A DNA stretch of 64,000 nt from positions 37,463-101,462 of the forward strand of contig NZ_LSAZ01000027.1 in assembly GCF_001584325.1 (NCBI RefSeq), read 5' to 3'. Below are positions 19,055-30,310 of this stretch, piece after piece (position 1 is the stretch's first letter; each line of letters begins with the position of its first letter). The stretch is from Bacillus nakamurai (GTDB taxonomy: Bacteria > Bacillota > Bacilli > Bacillales > Bacillaceae). Under the pieces are notes generated by a model that saw only the letters and a list, made by a program, of their open reading frames with translations, had not been told where the DNA came from and ran no database searches. A program made the position numbers and the translations under genes.

Positions 19055-19074
19055 AAAGTCAGCGGGTTTTTTGT
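19041..19074 (+). terminator. Terminator of hprK-lgt-ppaX-yvoF
   Basis: Stem aacccgctga / tcagcgggtt with an 8-base loop and a T run. The yvoF stop codon sits in the loop. Confidence 0.88.
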
Positions 19075-19805
19075 TATTTCTTTATCACGATGGCTTGGCT
19101 GCCCATTTGCTTCCAAGCTTTTTCAAAGCTGGTCCGGTCTGTTTTTCGGTTTTGATAGCCGTAAGGGTCATTTACATACACGTAATCTTGATCATATCCG
19201 GTAACGGCTACGCTGTGCATACTGTATGTAATGCTGACCTTTCCGTTTGGCGTATTCCATGTCTGCATATTATCAACCGGATTAAAAGCAGTGGTGATAA
19301 TCACCCAGACCGGCCGCCCTTTTTCAAGCTGGCGGTACACGGAGGAAATATCTTTTCCCGTAAGATCATAAACCTGGTTTCCTGCGTATTCCTTGGCAAG
19401 CTTAAATATCGGCTCATGATAGACTCCCAGGCCGGGGCCGTTTGCCATGTCTCCGACAAATCCTTCATTCGGATTTCCCTTCAGCCCGCTGCTGTATGTC
19501 AGCGGCACTGTATCGAGTTTGTCCGCCAGCGTATTTTTTGATACATGATATCCGGCATAGTTCAGCACCATTGCAAGGCTTGTCACTTCACAGCCATTGT
19601 ACAGTCTTGGCGAGTCCATTTGTCTGTATAACACAACATTCATCGGCTCCGCGCTCCCTTTCAATGGCGCTTTTTCATCAAGGTCCGGATCGGAATCCTG
19701 CTGATGAAAAAATGGCAGATTAATGTCGTTTGCGTATATGTTGAATCCCAGATAGGCAAGAACAGCTATCAGGATCAGCACACATAATGTTCCGAGCGTC
19801 TTCAT
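19074..19805 (-). CDS. yvpB: YvpB, membrane-anchored C39-like peptidase
   Basis: 243 aa. A hydrophobic N-terminal segment (residues 3-25) acts as signal or anchor. A papain-like C39_2 domain follows, with catalytic Cys72 in NGCEVTSLAM, His in MHSVAVTGYD and Asp in VNDPYG. An extracytoplasmic cysteine protease-like role is inferred; the substrate is unknown. It is convergent with yvoF and reads away from the his promoter. Confidence 0.88.
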   Translation of the reverse strand: MKTLGTLCVLILIAVLAYLGFNIYANDINLPFFHQQDSDPDLDEKAPLKGSAEPMNVVLYRQMDSPRLYNGCEVTSLAMVLNYAGYHVSKNTLADKLDTVPLTYSSGLKGNPNEGFVGDMANGPGLGVYHEPIFKLAKEYAGNQVYDLTGKDISSVYRQLEKGRPVWVIITTAFNPVDNMQTWNTPNGKVSITYSMHSVAVTGYDQDYVYVNDPYGYQNRKTDRTSFEKAWKQMGSQAIVIKK

Positions 19806-19945
19806 TATACTCTCCCTTGTTCTTGATGCAGCTGTTTTTTGTATTATAGCATTTCTGTTCTTACAAATTAGAGAGATCCAATATGTTTACAGATTTGTTC
19901 ATGATTTATTCATGGTTATGGAAAAGAATAGGCGGACAATCGACG

Positions 19946-19974
19946 TTGCATTTCATTCTTTTATCTGCTAACAT
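19946..19974 (+). promoter_or_regulatory. Candidate sigma-A promoter of the his operon
   Basis: TTGCAT, a 17-base spacer and TAACAT, about 65 bases before the hisZ start. No T-box specifier or antiterminator motif is visible in the leader. Confidence 0.55.
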
Positions 19975-20040
19975 ATTATCATATTAGCGAACTAAAGGAT
20001 TCGGAATTTTCCTTCAGATAAAGCGGAGGTGCAACAGGCA

Positions 20041-21213
20041 ATGTTTATGTTCGAAAAACCGCACGGCATGAGAGATACACTGCCCGGTTTATATGAAGAA
20101 AAGAAGAACGTCCGTTTCGCGTTGACGGATTTGATTGATAAATGGGGCTATCAATTTATGGAGACTCCGACACTTGAATTCTATGAAACGGTGGGTGTCC
20201 AGTCTGCGATCGAAGAGCAGCAGCTGTTCAAGCTTCTGGATCAGGACGGAAAAACATTGGTGCTGCGTCCGGACATGACCGGGCCGATTGCGAGGGTGGC
20301 GGCGTCAAAGCTGCACAAACACGATCATCCGCTCAGGGCCGGATATGTGGCGAATGTGTTTCGCGCCCAGGAGCGTGAAGGCGGCCGTCCGGCTGAATTC
20401 GAACAAGTCGGCGCGGAGTTAATCGGCGACGGTTCAACAAGCGCGGACGCCGAGGTCATTGCGCTGGCGGCCGGCGCTCTGAAAAACGCCGGGCTGCAGC
20501 AATTTAAAATCGCCATCGGTCACGCCGGGCTTGCGGATGAACTGTTTGTGGAGGTGCTCGGCAATGCCGAACGGGCGGACGTCCTGCGGCGCTTTCTATA
20601 TGAAAAAAACTACGTAGGCTACAGAGAGCACGTTAAATCGCTCCCGCTTTCTTCAATCGATAAAAGCCGGCTGCTCAGGCTTCTCGAATTGCGTGGCGGA
20701 AAAGAGATTTGCGCCAAAGCGGAAGACATCATCGGAACTTCCGGCAAAATCCTGATTCAGGAACTGAAAGATTTATGGGACATTCTTGAAGATTACGGCT
20801 GTACTGAAAACGTCCGCCTCGATCTGAACATGGTGAGCCATATGAGTTATTACACAGGTATTTTATTCGAAGTGTACGCGGCAAACGTCGGGTTTGTCAT
20901 CGGCAGCGGCGGCCGCTATAACAAACTGCTCGGCCATTTCGGCCATCCGGCCCCCGCAACAGGTTTCGGCCTTCGCGTTGACAGGCTGATTGAAGCGCTC
21001 GGCATTAAAGGTGAAACAAGTGAAGCGGACGCCGTTATTTTCAGCAAGGAACAGCGGGCGCAGGCCATTTTATTCGCTGAGGAAGAAAGGGCAAGAGGCA
21101 GAAAAGTCGTTTTGCAGGACTTATCAGGAATTGAAAATATTGATCATATGACAAAATCATTCGCAAACGTCACATACTTTATCGGTGCCAGAAAGGAAGA
21201 GCAAAATGGGTAA
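20041..21213 (+). CDS. hisZ: ATP phosphoribosyltransferase regulatory subunit HisZ
   Basis: 390 aa. The start is ATG 20041 ([13 protein letters not shown]), as in B. subtilis; an in-frame GTG at 20029 directly abuts the ribosome site. It is a histidyl-tRNA-synthetase-like paralog with class II motifs ([26 protein letters not shown]) but no tRNA-charging role. It pairs with the short HisG to form active ATP phosphoribosyltransferase. First gene of the his operon; it overlaps hisG by 8 bases. Confidence 0.95.
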   Translation: MFMFEKPHGMRDTLPGLYEEKKNVRFALTDLIDKWGYQFMETPTLEFYETVGVQSAIEEQQLFKLLDQDGKTLVLRPDMTGPIARVAASKLHKHDHPLRAGYVANVFRAQEREGGRPAEFEQVGAELIGDGSTSADAEVIALAAGALKNAGLQQFKIAIGHAGLADELFVEVLGNAERADVLRRFLYEKNYVGYREHVKSLPLSSIDKSRLLRLLELRGGKEICAKAEDIIGTSGKILIQELKDLWDILEDYGCTENVRLDLNMVSHMSYYTGILFEVYAANVGFVIGSGGRYNKLLGHFGHPAPATGFGLRVDRLIEALGIKGETSEADAVIFSKEQRAQAILFAEEERARGRKVVLQDLSGIENIDHMTKSFANVTYFIGARKEEQNG

Positions 21214-21847
21214 GGTACTCACAATGGCGATGCCAAAGGGACGGATATTTGAAGAAGCGGCGAGTCTTTTGCGCCAGGCCGGATACAAGCTGCCGGAGGA
21301 GTTCGAAGAGTCGAGAAAGCTGATCATCGACGTTCCCGAGGAAAATCTCCGTTTTATTTTAGCAAAGCCGATGGACGTCACAACATATGTCGAGCATGGT
21401 GTTGCTGATGTCGGTATTGCGGGGAAGGACGTCATGCTTGAAGAAGAGCGCGACGTGTATGAGGTGCTCGATCTGAAAATCAGCAAATGCCATCTTGCCG
21501 TTGCCGGACTGCCGGGCGCTGATTGGAACGGAGCGGCCCCAAGAATTGCGACGAAATATCCGAATGTTGCGTCAAGTTACTTCAGAGAGCAGGGCGAGCA
21601 GGTGGAAATCATCAAACTGAATGGTTCAATCGAATTGGCGCCGCTGATCGGGCTTGCTGACAGAATCGTTGACATTGTGTCAACCGGCCGGACGTTAAAG
21701 GAAAACGGACTTGTTGAATCAGAACATATATGTGACATTACATCACGTTTTATCGTCAACCCGGTCAGCTATCGAATGAAAGATGAAGTAATTGATAAAA
21801 TGGCGGCCCGATTGGCACGGGTTGTGGAAGGAGAAACGGCAAAATGA
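21206..21847 (+). CDS. hisG: ATP phosphoribosyltransferase catalytic subunit (short form)
   Basis: 213 aa from ATG 21206 ([18 protein letters not shown]). It catalyses the first step of histidine synthesis. It is the short HisG that lacks the C-terminal regulatory domain and needs HisZ, consistent with the adjacent gene. The PRPP loop [16 protein letters not shown] is visible. It overlaps hisD by 4 bases (ATGA). Confidence 0.96.
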   Translation: MGKVLTMAMPKGRIFEEAASLLRQAGYKLPEEFEESRKLIIDVPEENLRFILAKPMDVTTYVEHGVADVGIAGKDVMLEEERDVYEVLDLKISKCHLAVAGLPGADWNGAAPRIATKYPNVASSYFREQGEQVEIIKLNGSIELAPLIGLADRIVDIVSTGRTLKENGLVESEHICDITSRFIVNPVSYRMKDEVIDKMAARLARVVEGETAK

Positions 21848-23157
21848 AAATAACAGCCATTTCAAGGAGCGACCGGTTTTCTCTGAAGCGTTCCATCGAC
21901 AGCGGAACAGAAAAACAGCGGAAAACCGTCAGAGCGATTATTGAGGACGTCAGGAAAAACGGCGACAAAGCCGTTTCTGCCTTCACAGTAAAATTTGACG
22001 GGATCGCCCTGGCTCAGACAGCCGTCAGCGAAGAAGAAATTGCTGAAGCGTACAGCCTTCTTGACGATCAGCTGCTTCAAGTGATCAGACAGGCGATTGC
22101 AAACATTACAGAATATCACGAGCGGCAGCTGCAATCCTCTTGGTTCTATCATCGTAAGGACGGCACGATGCTCGGGCAGAAAATCACGGCGCTCGACTCC
22201 GCGGGTGTATATGTGCCGGGCGGGACGGCCGCTTATCCGTCGTCTGTTTTAATGAATGTCATTCCCGCGCTTACTGCGGGAGTGGAACGGATTGTTCTCG
22301 TCAGTCCTCCGGGAAAGGACGGACGGCTTTCGCCGGGGGTGCTGGCGGCAGCCTCAGAACTCGGTATACGGGAGATCTACAAAGTCGGAGGCGCGCAGGC
22401 GATTGCCGCCCTCGCATACGGAACAGAGACGATAAAACCGGTTGATAAGATCACAGGCCCGGGAAATATATTTGTGGCGCTGGCAAAACGCGAAGTATTC
22501 GGTGATGTGGATATCGACATGATTGCCGGGCCGAGCGAGATTGTCGTACTTGCGGATGATTCGGCCATACCGCAGGAGGTCGCCGCTGACCTGCTTTCCC
22601 AGGCCGAGCACGATATGCTCAGCTCAAGCGTGCTTGTCACAGATTCGCAGACGCTTGCCGAAGCCGTAAACGAGGAGGTTGGCAGACAGCTTCAAACCCT
22701 TCCGCGAAAAGCGATTGCGGAAGCATCCATAACAGATTACGGACAGATTTATGTCGCAGAAACGATGAACGATGCGATTGATACGGTTAACGCGCTCGCG
22801 CCTGAGCATTTAGAAATCATCACCCGTTCGCCTGAGGCCTTGCTTGGAAGCATCAAACATGCTGGGGCAATTTTCTTAGGCCGCTACAGCGCTGAACCGG
22901 TCGGGGATTATTTTGCGGGACCGAATCACGTGCTCCCGACAAACGGAACGGCGCGGTTTTCGAGTCCGCTGAATGTAACTGATTTTCAAAAGAAATCAAG
23001 CATCATTTCCTACAGCCAAACCGCTTTTGAAGCACACGCGGACAGCATTGCCGCCTTTGCAAGGCTGGAAGGGCTTGAAGCACACGCAAGATCCATCGAG
23101 GCAAGAAACGGAGGAATAAAAGATGAGAAAAGCGGAATGCGCCAGAAAAACAAATGA
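21844..23157 (+). CDS. hisD: Histidinol dehydrogenase
   Basis: 437 aa, NAD-dependent zinc enzyme for the last two steps. Family motifs include [31 protein letters not shown] and AGPSEI, then the zinc/catalytic region QAEHD and APEHLE. The C-terminus runs 35 bases into hisB, giving a slightly longer tail than I recall for B. subtilis HisD (427 aa). Confidence 0.96.
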   Translation: MKITAISRSDRFSLKRSIDSGTEKQRKTVRAIIEDVRKNGDKAVSAFTVKFDGIALAQTAVSEEEIAEAYSLLDDQLLQVIRQAIANITEYHERQLQSSWFYHRKDGTMLGQKITALDSAGVYVPGGTAAYPSSVLMNVIPALTAGVERIVLVSPPGKDGRLSPGVLAAASELGIREIYKVGGAQAIAALAYGTETIKPVDKITGPGNIFVALAKREVFGDVDIDMIAGPSEIVVLADDSAIPQEVAADLLSQAEHDMLSSSVLVTDSQTLAEAVNEEVGRQLQTLPRKAIAEASITDYGQIYVAETMNDAIDTVNALAPEHLEIITRSPEALLGSIKHAGAIFLGRYSAEPVGDYFAGPNHVLPTNGTARFSSPLNVTDFQKKSSIISYSQTAFEAHADSIAAFARLEGLEAHARSIEARNGGIKDEKSGMRQKNK

Positions 23158-23707
23158 AACGGATATTCAGCTGGCTTTCGGAATAGACGGAGAGGGAAAA
23201 GCGGACATCATCACGGACGTGCCGTTTATGACACATATGCTTGATTTGTTTACAAAGCACGGGCAATTTGATTTATCCGTCAATGCAAAAGGCGATACGG
23301 AGATTGATGATCATCATACGACTGAGGATATCGGCATCTGCTTAGGGCAGGCTCTCCTTGAAGCGCTCGGTGATAAAAAAGGCATCAAACGTTACGGCTC
23401 GGCGTTTGTGCCGATGGATGAGGCGCTCGCCCATGTTGTCGTCGATTTAAGCAACCGGCCGCACTTAGAGATGCGCGCCGAGTTTCCGGCGGCCAAGGTC
23501 GGCACATTTGATACCGAGCTTGTCCATGAATTTTTATGGAAACTTGCGCTGGAAGCAAGAATGAATCTGCATGTCATCGTTCATTATGGAACGAATACGC
23601 ACCACATGATAGAAGCAGTGTTTAAAGCGCTTGGAAGGGCGCTTGATGAAGCGGCGGCCATTGATCCCCGTGTCAAAGGAATACCATCTACGAAAGGGAT
23701 GCTGTAA
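23123..23707 (+). CDS. hisB: Imidazoleglycerol-phosphate dehydratase
   Basis: 194 aa monofunctional dehydratase. Metal-binding histidine motifs [10 protein letters not shown] and the symmetric later copy with THHMIEA are present. A strong ribosome site (acggaggaa) lies inside hisD. It overlaps hisD in another frame, and the hisH ATG follows its stop directly. Confidence 0.96.
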   Translation: MRKAECARKTNETDIQLAFGIDGEGKADIITDVPFMTHMLDLFTKHGQFDLSVNAKGDTEIDDHHTTEDIGICLGQALLEALGDKKGIKRYGSAFVPMDEALAHVVVDLSNRPHLEMRAEFPAAKVGTFDTELVHEFLWKLALEARMNLHVIVHYGTNTHHMIEAVFKALGRALDEAAAIDPRVKGIPSTKGML

Positions 23708-24346
23708 ATGATCGGTGTAATAGATTACGGAATGGGCAATTTATACAGCGTGTCAAAGGCGTTGGCACGCGTCGGCGCCCCCTATACAGTATCTGACCGG
23801 CCGGAAGAACTGCAAAAGGCAGATGCCTTCATTCTCCCCGGCGTCGGATCATTCAGCGACGCGATGGACAATTTGCGCAGCGCGAAACTTGATCAATTCA
23901 TTCACCGCATGACGGATGAAGGCAAGCTGCTTCTCGGCATCTGCCTCGGCATGCAGCTCATTTTTGAAGAAAGCGAAGAAAACGGATCTGCAAAAGGGCT
24001 GGGTTTGTTAACCGGGAAAGCCGTCAAACTGAAGGACCGGGATGCGGAAGGAAACAGGCTGAAGGTGCCGCATATGGGTTGGAACCGCCTGGCGTTTCAC
24101 CATAAATCTCCGCTGCTTTCGGAAGTTGAGGAAGGATACGCCTACTTCGTTCATTCCTACTATATAGACGGGATGGAAGACAGCGCGCTTTTGGCAAGCG
24201 CCGATTACGGTGTCCGTGTACCCGCGGTCGTCGGCAAACATCATGTTTTCGGAGCGCAGTTTCACCCGGAAAAAAGCAGCACCGTCGGAATGGGGATTTT
24301 AACCCGCTTTACAAAAATGGCAGAGAAACAGAAGGTGAAGAAATGA
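23708..24346 (+). CDS. hisH: Imidazole glycerol phosphate synthase, glutamine amidotransferase subunit
   Basis: 212 aa class I amidotransferase. It has the oxyanion region PGVGSF, nucleophile Cys in GICLGMQL, and His-x-Glu in QFHPEKS. It supplies ammonia to HisF. It overlaps hisA by 4 bases. Confidence 0.97.
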   Translation: MIGVIDYGMGNLYSVSKALARVGAPYTVSDRPEELQKADAFILPGVGSFSDAMDNLRSAKLDQFIHRMTDEGKLLLGICLGMQLIFEESEENGSAKGLGLLTGKAVKLKDRDAEGNRLKVPHMGWNRLAFHHKSPLLSEVEEGYAYFVHSYYIDGMEDSALLASADYGVRVPAVVGKHHVFGAQFHPEKSSTVGMGILTRFTKMAEKQKVKK

Positions 24347-25080
24347 GCGCTTTTACATTATATCCGGCAATCGATATGAGAAACGGCAAATGCGTCCGCC
24401 TCATTCAAGGTGATTATGACAAGGAAACGATTTACGGAGACTCGCCGTTAGACATGGCAGCATTGTTTGTACAAGAAGGAGCCGAATGGATTCATCTCGT
24501 TGACCTCGACGGGGCGAAAGAAGGGCAGAAAGTGAACGATCGCCATGTGCTCGACATCGCACATCAGTTTGATGTGAAAGTCGAAGTCGGCGGCGGCATC
24601 CGCTCCGAGGCGGATGTATACGGCTACTTATCCCAAGGTGTCGATCGTGTCATTCTAGGCAGTTCAGCCGTCTCCAACCCGTCGTTTGTGAAAAAAATGC
24701 TGAAACAATACGGAGAGAAAATCGCGATCGGACTTGATGCGAGAAACGGTTTTGTCTCAACGGAAGGCTGGCTTGAGACCTCTGCGGTAAAGGCGGAAGA
24801 GCTGGGCCGTGAATTGGCGAATGAAGGAGCGGAAACGTTCATCTTTACTGATATTGCAACTGACGGAATGCTCTCCGGTCCGAACATTGAAAGCACCGCT
24901 CGGCTGGCGAAGGAGACGGGCAAAACAGTCATCGCTTCCGGCGGAGTAAGCTCAGTCGCTGATCTCAAGGCGCTCGCCCGCTTCAAGGAAGACGGCGTAT
25001 CAGGAGCGATTATCGGAAAAGCGCTGTATACAAAACAGTTTACATTGGCGGAAGCGCTCAGAGGGGTGAAGAGCACATGA
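24343..25080 (+). CDS. hisA: ProFAR isomerase
   Basis: 245 aa TIM barrel with catalytic Asp near the start ([14 protein letters not shown]) and on strand 5 (FTDIATDGM). Phosphate-binding loops GGGIRS and ASGGVSS show the half-barrel repeat. It isomerises ProFAR to PRFAR. It overlaps hisH and hisF by 4 bases each. Confidence 0.97.
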   Translation: MSAFTLYPAIDMRNGKCVRLIQGDYDKETIYGDSPLDMAALFVQEGAEWIHLVDLDGAKEGQKVNDRHVLDIAHQFDVKVEVGGGIRSEADVYGYLSQGVDRVILGSSAVSNPSFVKKMLKQYGEKIAIGLDARNGFVSTEGWLETSAVKAEELGRELANEGAETFIFTDIATDGMLSGPNIESTARLAKETGKTVIASGGVSSVADLKALARFKEDGVSGAIIGKALYTKQFTLAEALRGVKST

Positions 25081-25835
25081 TAACGAAACGGGTGATTCCG
25101 TGTCTTGACGTCAAAGAAGGCCGCGTTGTCAAAGGCATTCAATTTCTCGGGCTGAAAGATGCAGGCGATCCTGTCGGGCTGGCTGAGGCATATGACAGAG
25201 AGGGCGCTGACGAGCTCGTCTTTCTCGATATTTCTGCTTCGCATGAAGGGCGGAAGACGATGACAGACGTCGTTGAACAAGTTGCGGGAAAGCTTGCTAT
25301 CCCGTTTACGGTCGGCGGAGGCATCAATCAGTTGAGCGATATGAAACGAATTCTTCGCGCGGGTGCGGATAAGGTGTCGGTCAATACCGCGGCCGTCCTC
25401 CGTCCCGATCTGATTACGGAAGGAGCTGAATTCTTCGGCTCGCAATGCATCGTGCTGGCGATTGACGCAAAATACGATAAGGATTCAGGCTCCTTCAAGG
25501 TTTATACACACGGGGGCAGAAAGAAAACCGATTGGGAGGTCACTGCCTGGGCAAAAGAAGCCGTCAAACGCGGAGCAGGCGAAATCCTTTTGACAAGCAT
25601 GGATTCAGACGGAGAGAAAAAAGGCTTTAACCATACGCTGACAAAGCTCGTGTCAAGAGCCGTACCCGTACCGGTGATTGCCTCAGGCGGCGCAGGCAGC
25701 GCACACCATATGCTTGAAGCCTTTACAAAGGGGGAAGCGGATGCCGCCCTTGCAGCATCGATCTTCCATTACAAAGAAACATCGATTAAAGAAGTAAAAG
25801 ACTATATGAAAAAACACGGGGTGAAGGTAAGATGA
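25077..25835 (+). CDS. hisF: Imidazole glycerol phosphate synthase cyclase subunit
   Basis: 252 aa TIM barrel. It has catalytic Asp in [16 protein letters not shown] and in [13 protein letters not shown], and phosphate loops GGGINQ and ASGGAGS. It partners HisH to give imidazole glycerol phosphate and AICAR. It overlaps both neighbours by 4 bases. Confidence 0.97.
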   Translation: MITKRVIPCLDVKEGRVVKGIQFLGLKDAGDPVGLAEAYDREGADELVFLDISASHEGRKTMTDVVEQVAGKLAIPFTVGGGINQLSDMKRILRAGADKVSVNTAAVLRPDLITEGAEFFGSQCIVLAIDAKYDKDSGSFKVYTHGGRKKTDWEVTAWAKEAVKRGAGEILLTSMDSDGEKKGFNHTLTKLVSRAVPVPVIASGGAGSAHHMLEAFTKGEADAALAASIFHYKETSIKEVKDYMKKHGVKVR

Positions 25836-26452
25836 AGCGGGCAGATGAACTGCGGTTTAATGAGGACGGGCTGATCCCAGCCATTGTACAGGATGCGGCA
25901 AGCAAGGAAGTACTGACGCTGGCTTATATGAACCGGGAATCCTATGAAAAAACGATAGAAACGAAAGAAACATGGTTTTACAGCCGTTCACGGCAAGAGC
26001 TATGGCATAAAGGGGGCACATCGGGGAATACACAAGCCGTCAAAGGCATCCGCTACGACTGCGACCAGGATGCGCTGATTGTGCTTGTGGAGCCGTCCGG
26101 GCCGGCTTGCCATACGGGCAGCTACAGCTGTTTTTCACCAGAAAAAGCGGAAGCGGCGGATCGCTTCAGTATTTTAAATGAGCTGGAAAGTGTGATCGCC
26201 AAACGGCAGGCGGAGATGCCGGAAGGAGCCTATACGACGTACCTTTTTCGGGAAGGTATCGATAAAATCCTCAAAAAAGTGGGTGAAGAAGCTTCTGAGG
26301 TAATCATCGCCGCGAAAAACCGCGACCATGAAGAATTAAAATGGGAAGCGGCCGATTTATTGTATCATTTGCTCGTTCTGTTACGCGAGCAGGCACTTCC
26401 GCTTGATGAGGTGCTTGAGGTGCTTAAAAAACGCCATTCAGAGTCCGACTGA
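25832..26452 (+). CDS. hisI: Bifunctional phosphoribosyl-AMP cyclohydrolase / phosphoribosyl-ATP pyrophosphatase
   Basis: 206 aa HisIE fusion. The N-terminal cyclohydrolase has metal motifs RYDCDQDA and [10 protein letters not shown]. The C-terminal MazG-like pyrophosphatase has [16 protein letters not shown]. It performs steps 2 and 3 of the pathway. Last gene of the operon, followed at once by a terminator. Confidence 0.96.
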   Translation: MKRADELRFNEDGLIPAIVQDAASKEVLTLAYMNRESYEKTIETKETWFYSRSRQELWHKGGTSGNTQAVKGIRYDCDQDALIVLVEPSGPACHTGSYSCFSPEKAEAADRFSILNELESVIAKRQAEMPEGAYTTYLFREGIDKILKKVGEEASEVIIAAKNRDHEELKWEAADLLYHLLVLLREQALPLDEVLEVLKKRHSESD

Positions 26453-26455
26453 AGA

Positions 26456-26488
26456 AACCTCACGGGGCTGATCCGTGAGGTTTTTATA
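26456..26488 (+). terminator. Terminator of the his operon
   Basis: Ten-bp stem aacctcacgg / ccgtgaggtt with a 7-base loop, then ttttata. Confidence 0.88.
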
Positions 26489-26673
26489 TTTTGATGAAAT
26501 CTTCTTATTATTGCAATCTAGCGGAAGTGAATTTGGTAATATTGACTAATAGAAGCATAACGAATATTTTTTCATGTATAATCAGACTGGTTTTTATAAA
26601 AAATGTGCGTTTTGTTCATATTCCGTTCATGCTCAGCCGTTATAGTATAGACAGTGATATAGGAGGAAAACAT

Positions 26674-28446
26674 ATGCCGAATAATAAACAACCGAAACCA
26701 AAAGGAAAATTCAGTTCATTTTTTTCGTTAATCAAAAAAACAAAACCGTCATACGGGATGCTGGCCTTTGCCTTGTCCCTCAGTATCGTGACGACGCTCG
26801 TCAGCCTGCTGATTCCATTATTGACAAAGCAGCTCGTTGACGGCTTTTCCATGTCTTCATTGTCAGGCGGACAAATCGGCCTGATCGTCGCCGTATTTGT
26901 CGTCCAGGCTGCTTTAAGCGCATACGCGACATACGCGCTTAATTACAGCGGCCAGAAAATCATCTCGGGGCTGCGTGATCTATTATGGCAGAAATTAATT
27001 AAACTGCCCGTCTCTTATTTTGATAAAAATGCCTCAGGGGAAACGATCAGCCGCGTCACCAATGACACGATGGTTGTGAAAGAGCTGATCACAAATAATA
27101 TCAGCGGATTTATTACCGGAGTGATTTCTGTCATCGGATCACTTACGATTTTATTTATCATGAACTGGAAGCTGACATTGCTTGTCGTGGTCGTCGTGCC
27201 GCTGGCTGCTTTCATTTTAGTGCCGATCGGCCGGAAAATGTTTAAGATTTCACGGGAAACGCAGGATGAAACAGCGAGATTCACGGGTTTATTGAACCAC
27301 ATTCTTCCGGAAATCAGACTTGTCAAAGCATCTAACGCCGAAGACGCCGAATACGGCCGCGGAAAAGAAGGCATTACGGCGCTGTTTAAGCTCGGTCTGC
27401 GTGAAGCGAAGGTGCAGTCGCTCGTCGGTCCGCTTATTACGCTTGTGTTAATGGCCGCTCTGGTTGCTGTCATCGGCTACGGCGGAATGCAGGTATCGTC
27501 AGGCGAACTGAGCGCCGGCGCACTCGTCGCATTTATTTTGTATTTGTTTCAAATCATTATGCCGATGGGCCAGATCACGTCATTTTTCACCCAGCTGCAA
27601 AAATCCGTCGGCGCAACGGAGCGTATGATTGAAATTCTTGCTGAAAAAGAAGAAGACATCCAATCCGGAAAAGACATTCAAAACGCTGATCAGCCGATTA
27701 AGCTGGAACAAGTATCATTCGGCTATAAGCAGGATCAAATCATCTTAAAAAACATTACGGCCACGATTGAAGCCGGCAAGGTCACGGCGATTGTCGGACC
27801 GAGCGGCGGCGGAAAAACCACATTATTTAAGCTGCTTGAACGCTTCTACAACCCGACAGCCGGCACGATTAAGCTCGGGGATGAACCGATTGACGGCTAT
27901 TCGCTTGCATCATGGCGGGAACACATCGGCTACGTTTCTCAGGAAAGCCCGTTAATGTCCGGCACGATCCGTGATAACATTTGCTACGGGTTAAAACGCG
28001 ATGTGACAGATGAAGAGCTCAGAAAAGCTGCCGATATGGCATATGCCCTTCAGTTTATTGAAGATTTACCGAAGCAATTTGACACCGAAGTCGGAGAACG
28101 GGGCATTATGCTGTCAGGCGGACAGCGCCAGCGCATTGCCATTGCCAGAGCGCTCTTGCGCAATCCGAGTATTCTCATGCTGGATGAAGCAACATCAAGC
28201 CTTGACAGCCAATCCGAGAAATGGGTGCAGCAGGCGCTGGAAGTCTTGATGAAGGGACGCACAACTATCGTGATTGCCCACCGTTTATCCACGGTTGTCG
28301 ATGCGGATCAGCTTCTGTTTGTCGAGCAGGGAGAAATTACGGGGCGGGGAACACACCATGAACTGATGGCTGCCCACGCTCTGTACCGCGATTTTGCTGA
28401 GCAGCAGCTTAAGCTGAACGCCGATTTAGAAAACAAAGCTGTGTAG
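26674..28446 (+). CDS. bmrA: Multidrug ABC exporter BmrA
   Basis: 590 aa half-transporter that dimerises: six membrane helices (residues 25-320), then an ABC ATPase with Walker [10 protein letters not shown], signature LSGGQRQR, Walker [13 protein letters not shown] and the H-loop IAHRLST. The start is ATG 26674, 7 bases after aggagga. The open frame extends about 60 codons upstream (26491-26673), but that region is A+T-rich leader. The two-component system follows 13 bases later, suggesting co-expression. Confidence 0.93.
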   Translation: MPNNKQPKPKGKFSSFFSLIKKTKPSYGMLAFALSLSIVTTLVSLLIPLLTKQLVDGFSMSSLSGGQIGLIVAVFVVQAALSAYATYALNYSGQKIISGLRDLLWQKLIKLPVSYFDKNASGETISRVTNDTMVVKELITNNISGFITGVISVIGSLTILFIMNWKLTLLVVVVVPLAAFILVPIGRKMFKISRETQDETARFTGLLNHILPEIRLVKASNAEDAEYGRGKEGITALFKLGLREAKVQSLVGPLITLVLMAALVAVIGYGGMQVSSGELSAGALVAFILYLFQIIMPMGQITSFFTQLQKSVGATERMIEILAEKEEDIQSGKDIQNADQPIKLEQVSFGYKQDQIILKNITATIEAGKVTAIVGPSGGGKTTLFKLLERFYNPTAGTIKLGDEPIDGYSLASWREHIGYVSQESPLMSGTIRDNICYGLKRDVTDEELRKAADMAYALQFIEDLPKQFDTEVGERGIMLSGGQRQRIAIARALLRNPSILMLDEATSSLDSQSEKWVQQALEVLMKGRTTIVIAHRLSTVVDADQLLFVEQGEITGRGTHHELMAAHALYRDFAEQQLKLNADLENKAV

Positions 28447-28459
28447 AGGAGGGATTTTG

Positions 28460-29137
28460 ATGGCTGTCATAATGGTTGCGGATGATGACCGCCATATCCG
28501 TGAGCTTGTCCGTCTCATGATGCAGCAAAGCGGTTTTGACGTCATAGAGGCCGAAGACGGCGAAGCGGCGGTTCAGCTGATAGAATCATCTCACATAGAC
28601 CTCATTATATTGGATGTGATGATGCCGAAAATGGATGGCTTTGAAGTCAGCGAAGCTGTCCGAAGCTTTACGGATATTCCAATTTTAATGCTGACTGCAA
28701 AAGGCGAAACCTTGGACAAAGTCCAAGGTTTCACTGCCGGGGCGGACGATTATCTTGTTAAACCGTTTGAGCCGCTTGAGCTTGAAGCAAGGGTGAAGGC
28801 CTTGCTGAAGCGCTACCGGATCACTTCGGAAAAGCTGCTGACAATCGGCGCGGTGGCATTAGATAAACATTCACGCACCGTAACACAGAGCGGCGGGACG
28901 GAAATGACCCTTCCGCGGCGTGAATTCGAGCTATTATTTAAGCTTGCAGAGTATCCGAATAAGACGTTTTCGAGAGAGCAATTAATAGAAGATATTTGGG
29001 GTTTCGATTACGAAGGCGACGAGCGGACGGTTGATGTCCATATCAAAAGGCTGAGAGAACGGTTTCCGGAAAGTGACTACCCGTTTGCCATTCATACGGT
29101 GCGGGGGCTCGGTTATCGGTTTGTGGTGACAGAATGA
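28460..29137 (+). CDS. OmpR-family response regulator
   Basis: 225 aa. A receiver domain with acidic pocket ADDD near the N-terminus, phospho-acceptor Asp in LIILDVMMPKMDG and Lys in DYLVKPFEP. A winged-helix DNA-binding domain follows (RREFELLFKLAEYPNKTFSR, then VDVHIKRLRERF and RGLGYRF). The ribosome site is gaggaggg. It follows bmrA closely and overlaps its kinase gene by 4 bases. It is not clearly the PsdR regulator found elsewhere in this region of B. subtilis, so no symbol is given. Confidence 0.9.
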   Translation: MAVIMVADDDRHIRELVRLMMQQSGFDVIEAEDGEAAVQLIESSHIDLIILDVMMPKMDGFEVSEAVRSFTDIPILMLTAKGETLDKVQGFTAGADDYLVKPFEPLELEARVKALLKRYRITSEKLLTIGAVALDKHSRTVTQSGGTEMTLPRREFELLFKLAEYPNKTFSREQLIEDIWGFDYEGDERTVDVHIKRLRERFPESDYPFAIHTVRGLGYRFVVTE

Positions 29138-30195
29138 AACGGATCTTCAGAACGGCCGGAAAGATCATCATCCTTTTTGCGGTTACCGCTTTCTTATGGC
29201 TGATTGCCCACTTAATCATTCAGGGCTTCGGGCTTTTGTGGCCGTTTTTATTAACGCCGTATGTGGAGCAGATCCTGACGCTCTGGCTTGTTTTCGGTTT
29301 GCTGTTTTTAACGATGTTTGTTTTTTCAAAGTCAGCGCGCGAAAGACATCATGCGATTTGGGATTCGTTAACCGCCACGATTAAGCAAATGTCGAGCGGG
29401 AATTTTACCGAAGCCGCCTCCCGAAAGATGGAGAAAATTGAAAGGGATCACCCGGTAACAAAGCTGGCTGATGAACTGACAACCCTCGCGCTTGAATTGA
29501 ATGAGATGGAAAAGATGAAACAAGAGTTTATTTCTAACGTTTCTCATGAAATCCAAACCCCGCTTACTTCATTAAAAGGCTATGCCCACTTGTTAAAAAA
29601 ACCGGACTTATCTTATGAGGAGCGGGGACGCTATTTACACATCATTGAAACAGAAACGGAGCGATTATCAAAAATAAGTGAAAATCTGCTGAAACTCACT
29701 GCGCTGGAACGCCAAAAGGAACCCATTCAAAAAAAGCCGTTCCGCATTGACAAACAGCTCCGGCGTGTGGTGCTGACTTGCGAGCCGGAGTGGTCAGCCA
29801 AACAGATTGAGTTTCTCATTGATTTAAAAGAATCGTTTGTTTATGGAGATGAAGCGCTGCTCAGCCAAGTGTGGATGAATCTCATTCATAATGCGGTGAA
29901 ATTTACCGGTGAAGGCGGCCGCATCTCGATTAACATTACAGACATGCCGGAAGCAGCAGCTGTAGAAATCGCCGACAATGGAATCGGAATGGAGCCTGAA
30001 CAGGCAGAGCGGGTGTTTGAACGGTTTTACAAAGCAGACAAAGCGAGAAATGCCGGAGGAAGCGGACTCGGCCTGTCCATCGCCCATAAATTGGTCGAGC
30101 TCCACGGCGGTACGATAGAGGTAGAAAGCAAGCCCGGAGAAGGAACCCGCTTTCGTGTCATACTTCCTGCTGAGCCTCGTGAAAAAAACATCTAA
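29134..30195 (+). CDS. Sensor histidine kinase partner
   Basis: 353 aa. Two membrane segments (about 10-33 and 45-65) are separated by a very short outside loop. A HAMP-like linker follows, then the dimerisation helix with phospho-His in FISNVSHEIQTPLTSLKGY. The ATPase has N (NLIHNAVKF), G1 (DNGIGM) and G2 (GGSGLGLSIAHKL) boxes. The tiny extracellular loop suggests sensing within the membrane or via a partner protein such as the BmrA transporter upstream. The signal cannot be read from sequence. Confidence 0.9.
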   Translation: MKRIFRTAGKIIILFAVTAFLWLIAHLIIQGFGLLWPFLLTPYVEQILTLWLVFGLLFLTMFVFSKSARERHHAIWDSLTATIKQMSSGNFTEAASRKMEKIERDHPVTKLADELTTLALELNEMEKMKQEFISNVSHEIQTPLTSLKGYAHLLKKPDLSYEERGRYLHIIETETERLSKISENLLKLTALERQKEPIQKKPFRIDKQLRRVVLTCEPEWSAKQIEFLIDLKESFVYGDEALLSQVWMNLIHNAVKFTGEGGRISINITDMPEAAAVEIADNGIGMEPEQAERVFERFYKADKARNAGGSGLGLSIAHKLVELHGGTIEVESKPGEGTRFRVILPAEPREKNI

Positions 30196-30216
30196 AATCT
30201 GGTCGATCCAGCCAGT

Positions 30217-30244
30217 AAAAAAGGCAGGGAATCCTGCCTTTTGA
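30217..30244 (+). terminator. Terminator after the two-component system
   Basis: Stem aaaggcagg / cctgccttt with a 4-base loop; the following T run is short. Confidence 0.6.
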
Positions 30245-30248
30245 ACTA

Positions 30249-30276
30249 TTGAGGCAATGCCGTTTTATGGTATACT
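30249..30276 (+). promoter_or_regulatory. Candidate sigma-A promoter of yvcD
   Basis: TTGAGG, a 16-base spacer and TATACT, 35 bases before the yvcD GTG start. Confidence 0.6.
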
Positions 30277-30310
30277 ACTGACGGTAATACGTATAAAACG
30301 GAGGGTATTT

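Noticed and set aside
19806..20040. T-box or histidine attenuator upstream of hisZ
   Set aside because: No T-box core motif, specifier hairpin or His-rich leader peptide is visible.
24624..25445. 273-codon minus-strand frame
   Set aside because: Lies antisense to hisA and hisF, which have clear families and overlapping start/stop coupling; a composition shadow.
26491..26673. 61-codon N-terminal extension of BmrA
   Set aside because: A+T-rich leader with no domain content; ATG 26674 has aggagga at the right distance and gives the family length.
28460..30195. Identification as PsdR/PsdS (YvcPQ)
   Set aside because: No adjacent psdAB-type transporter genes, wrong position relative to crh-yvcN; named only by family.
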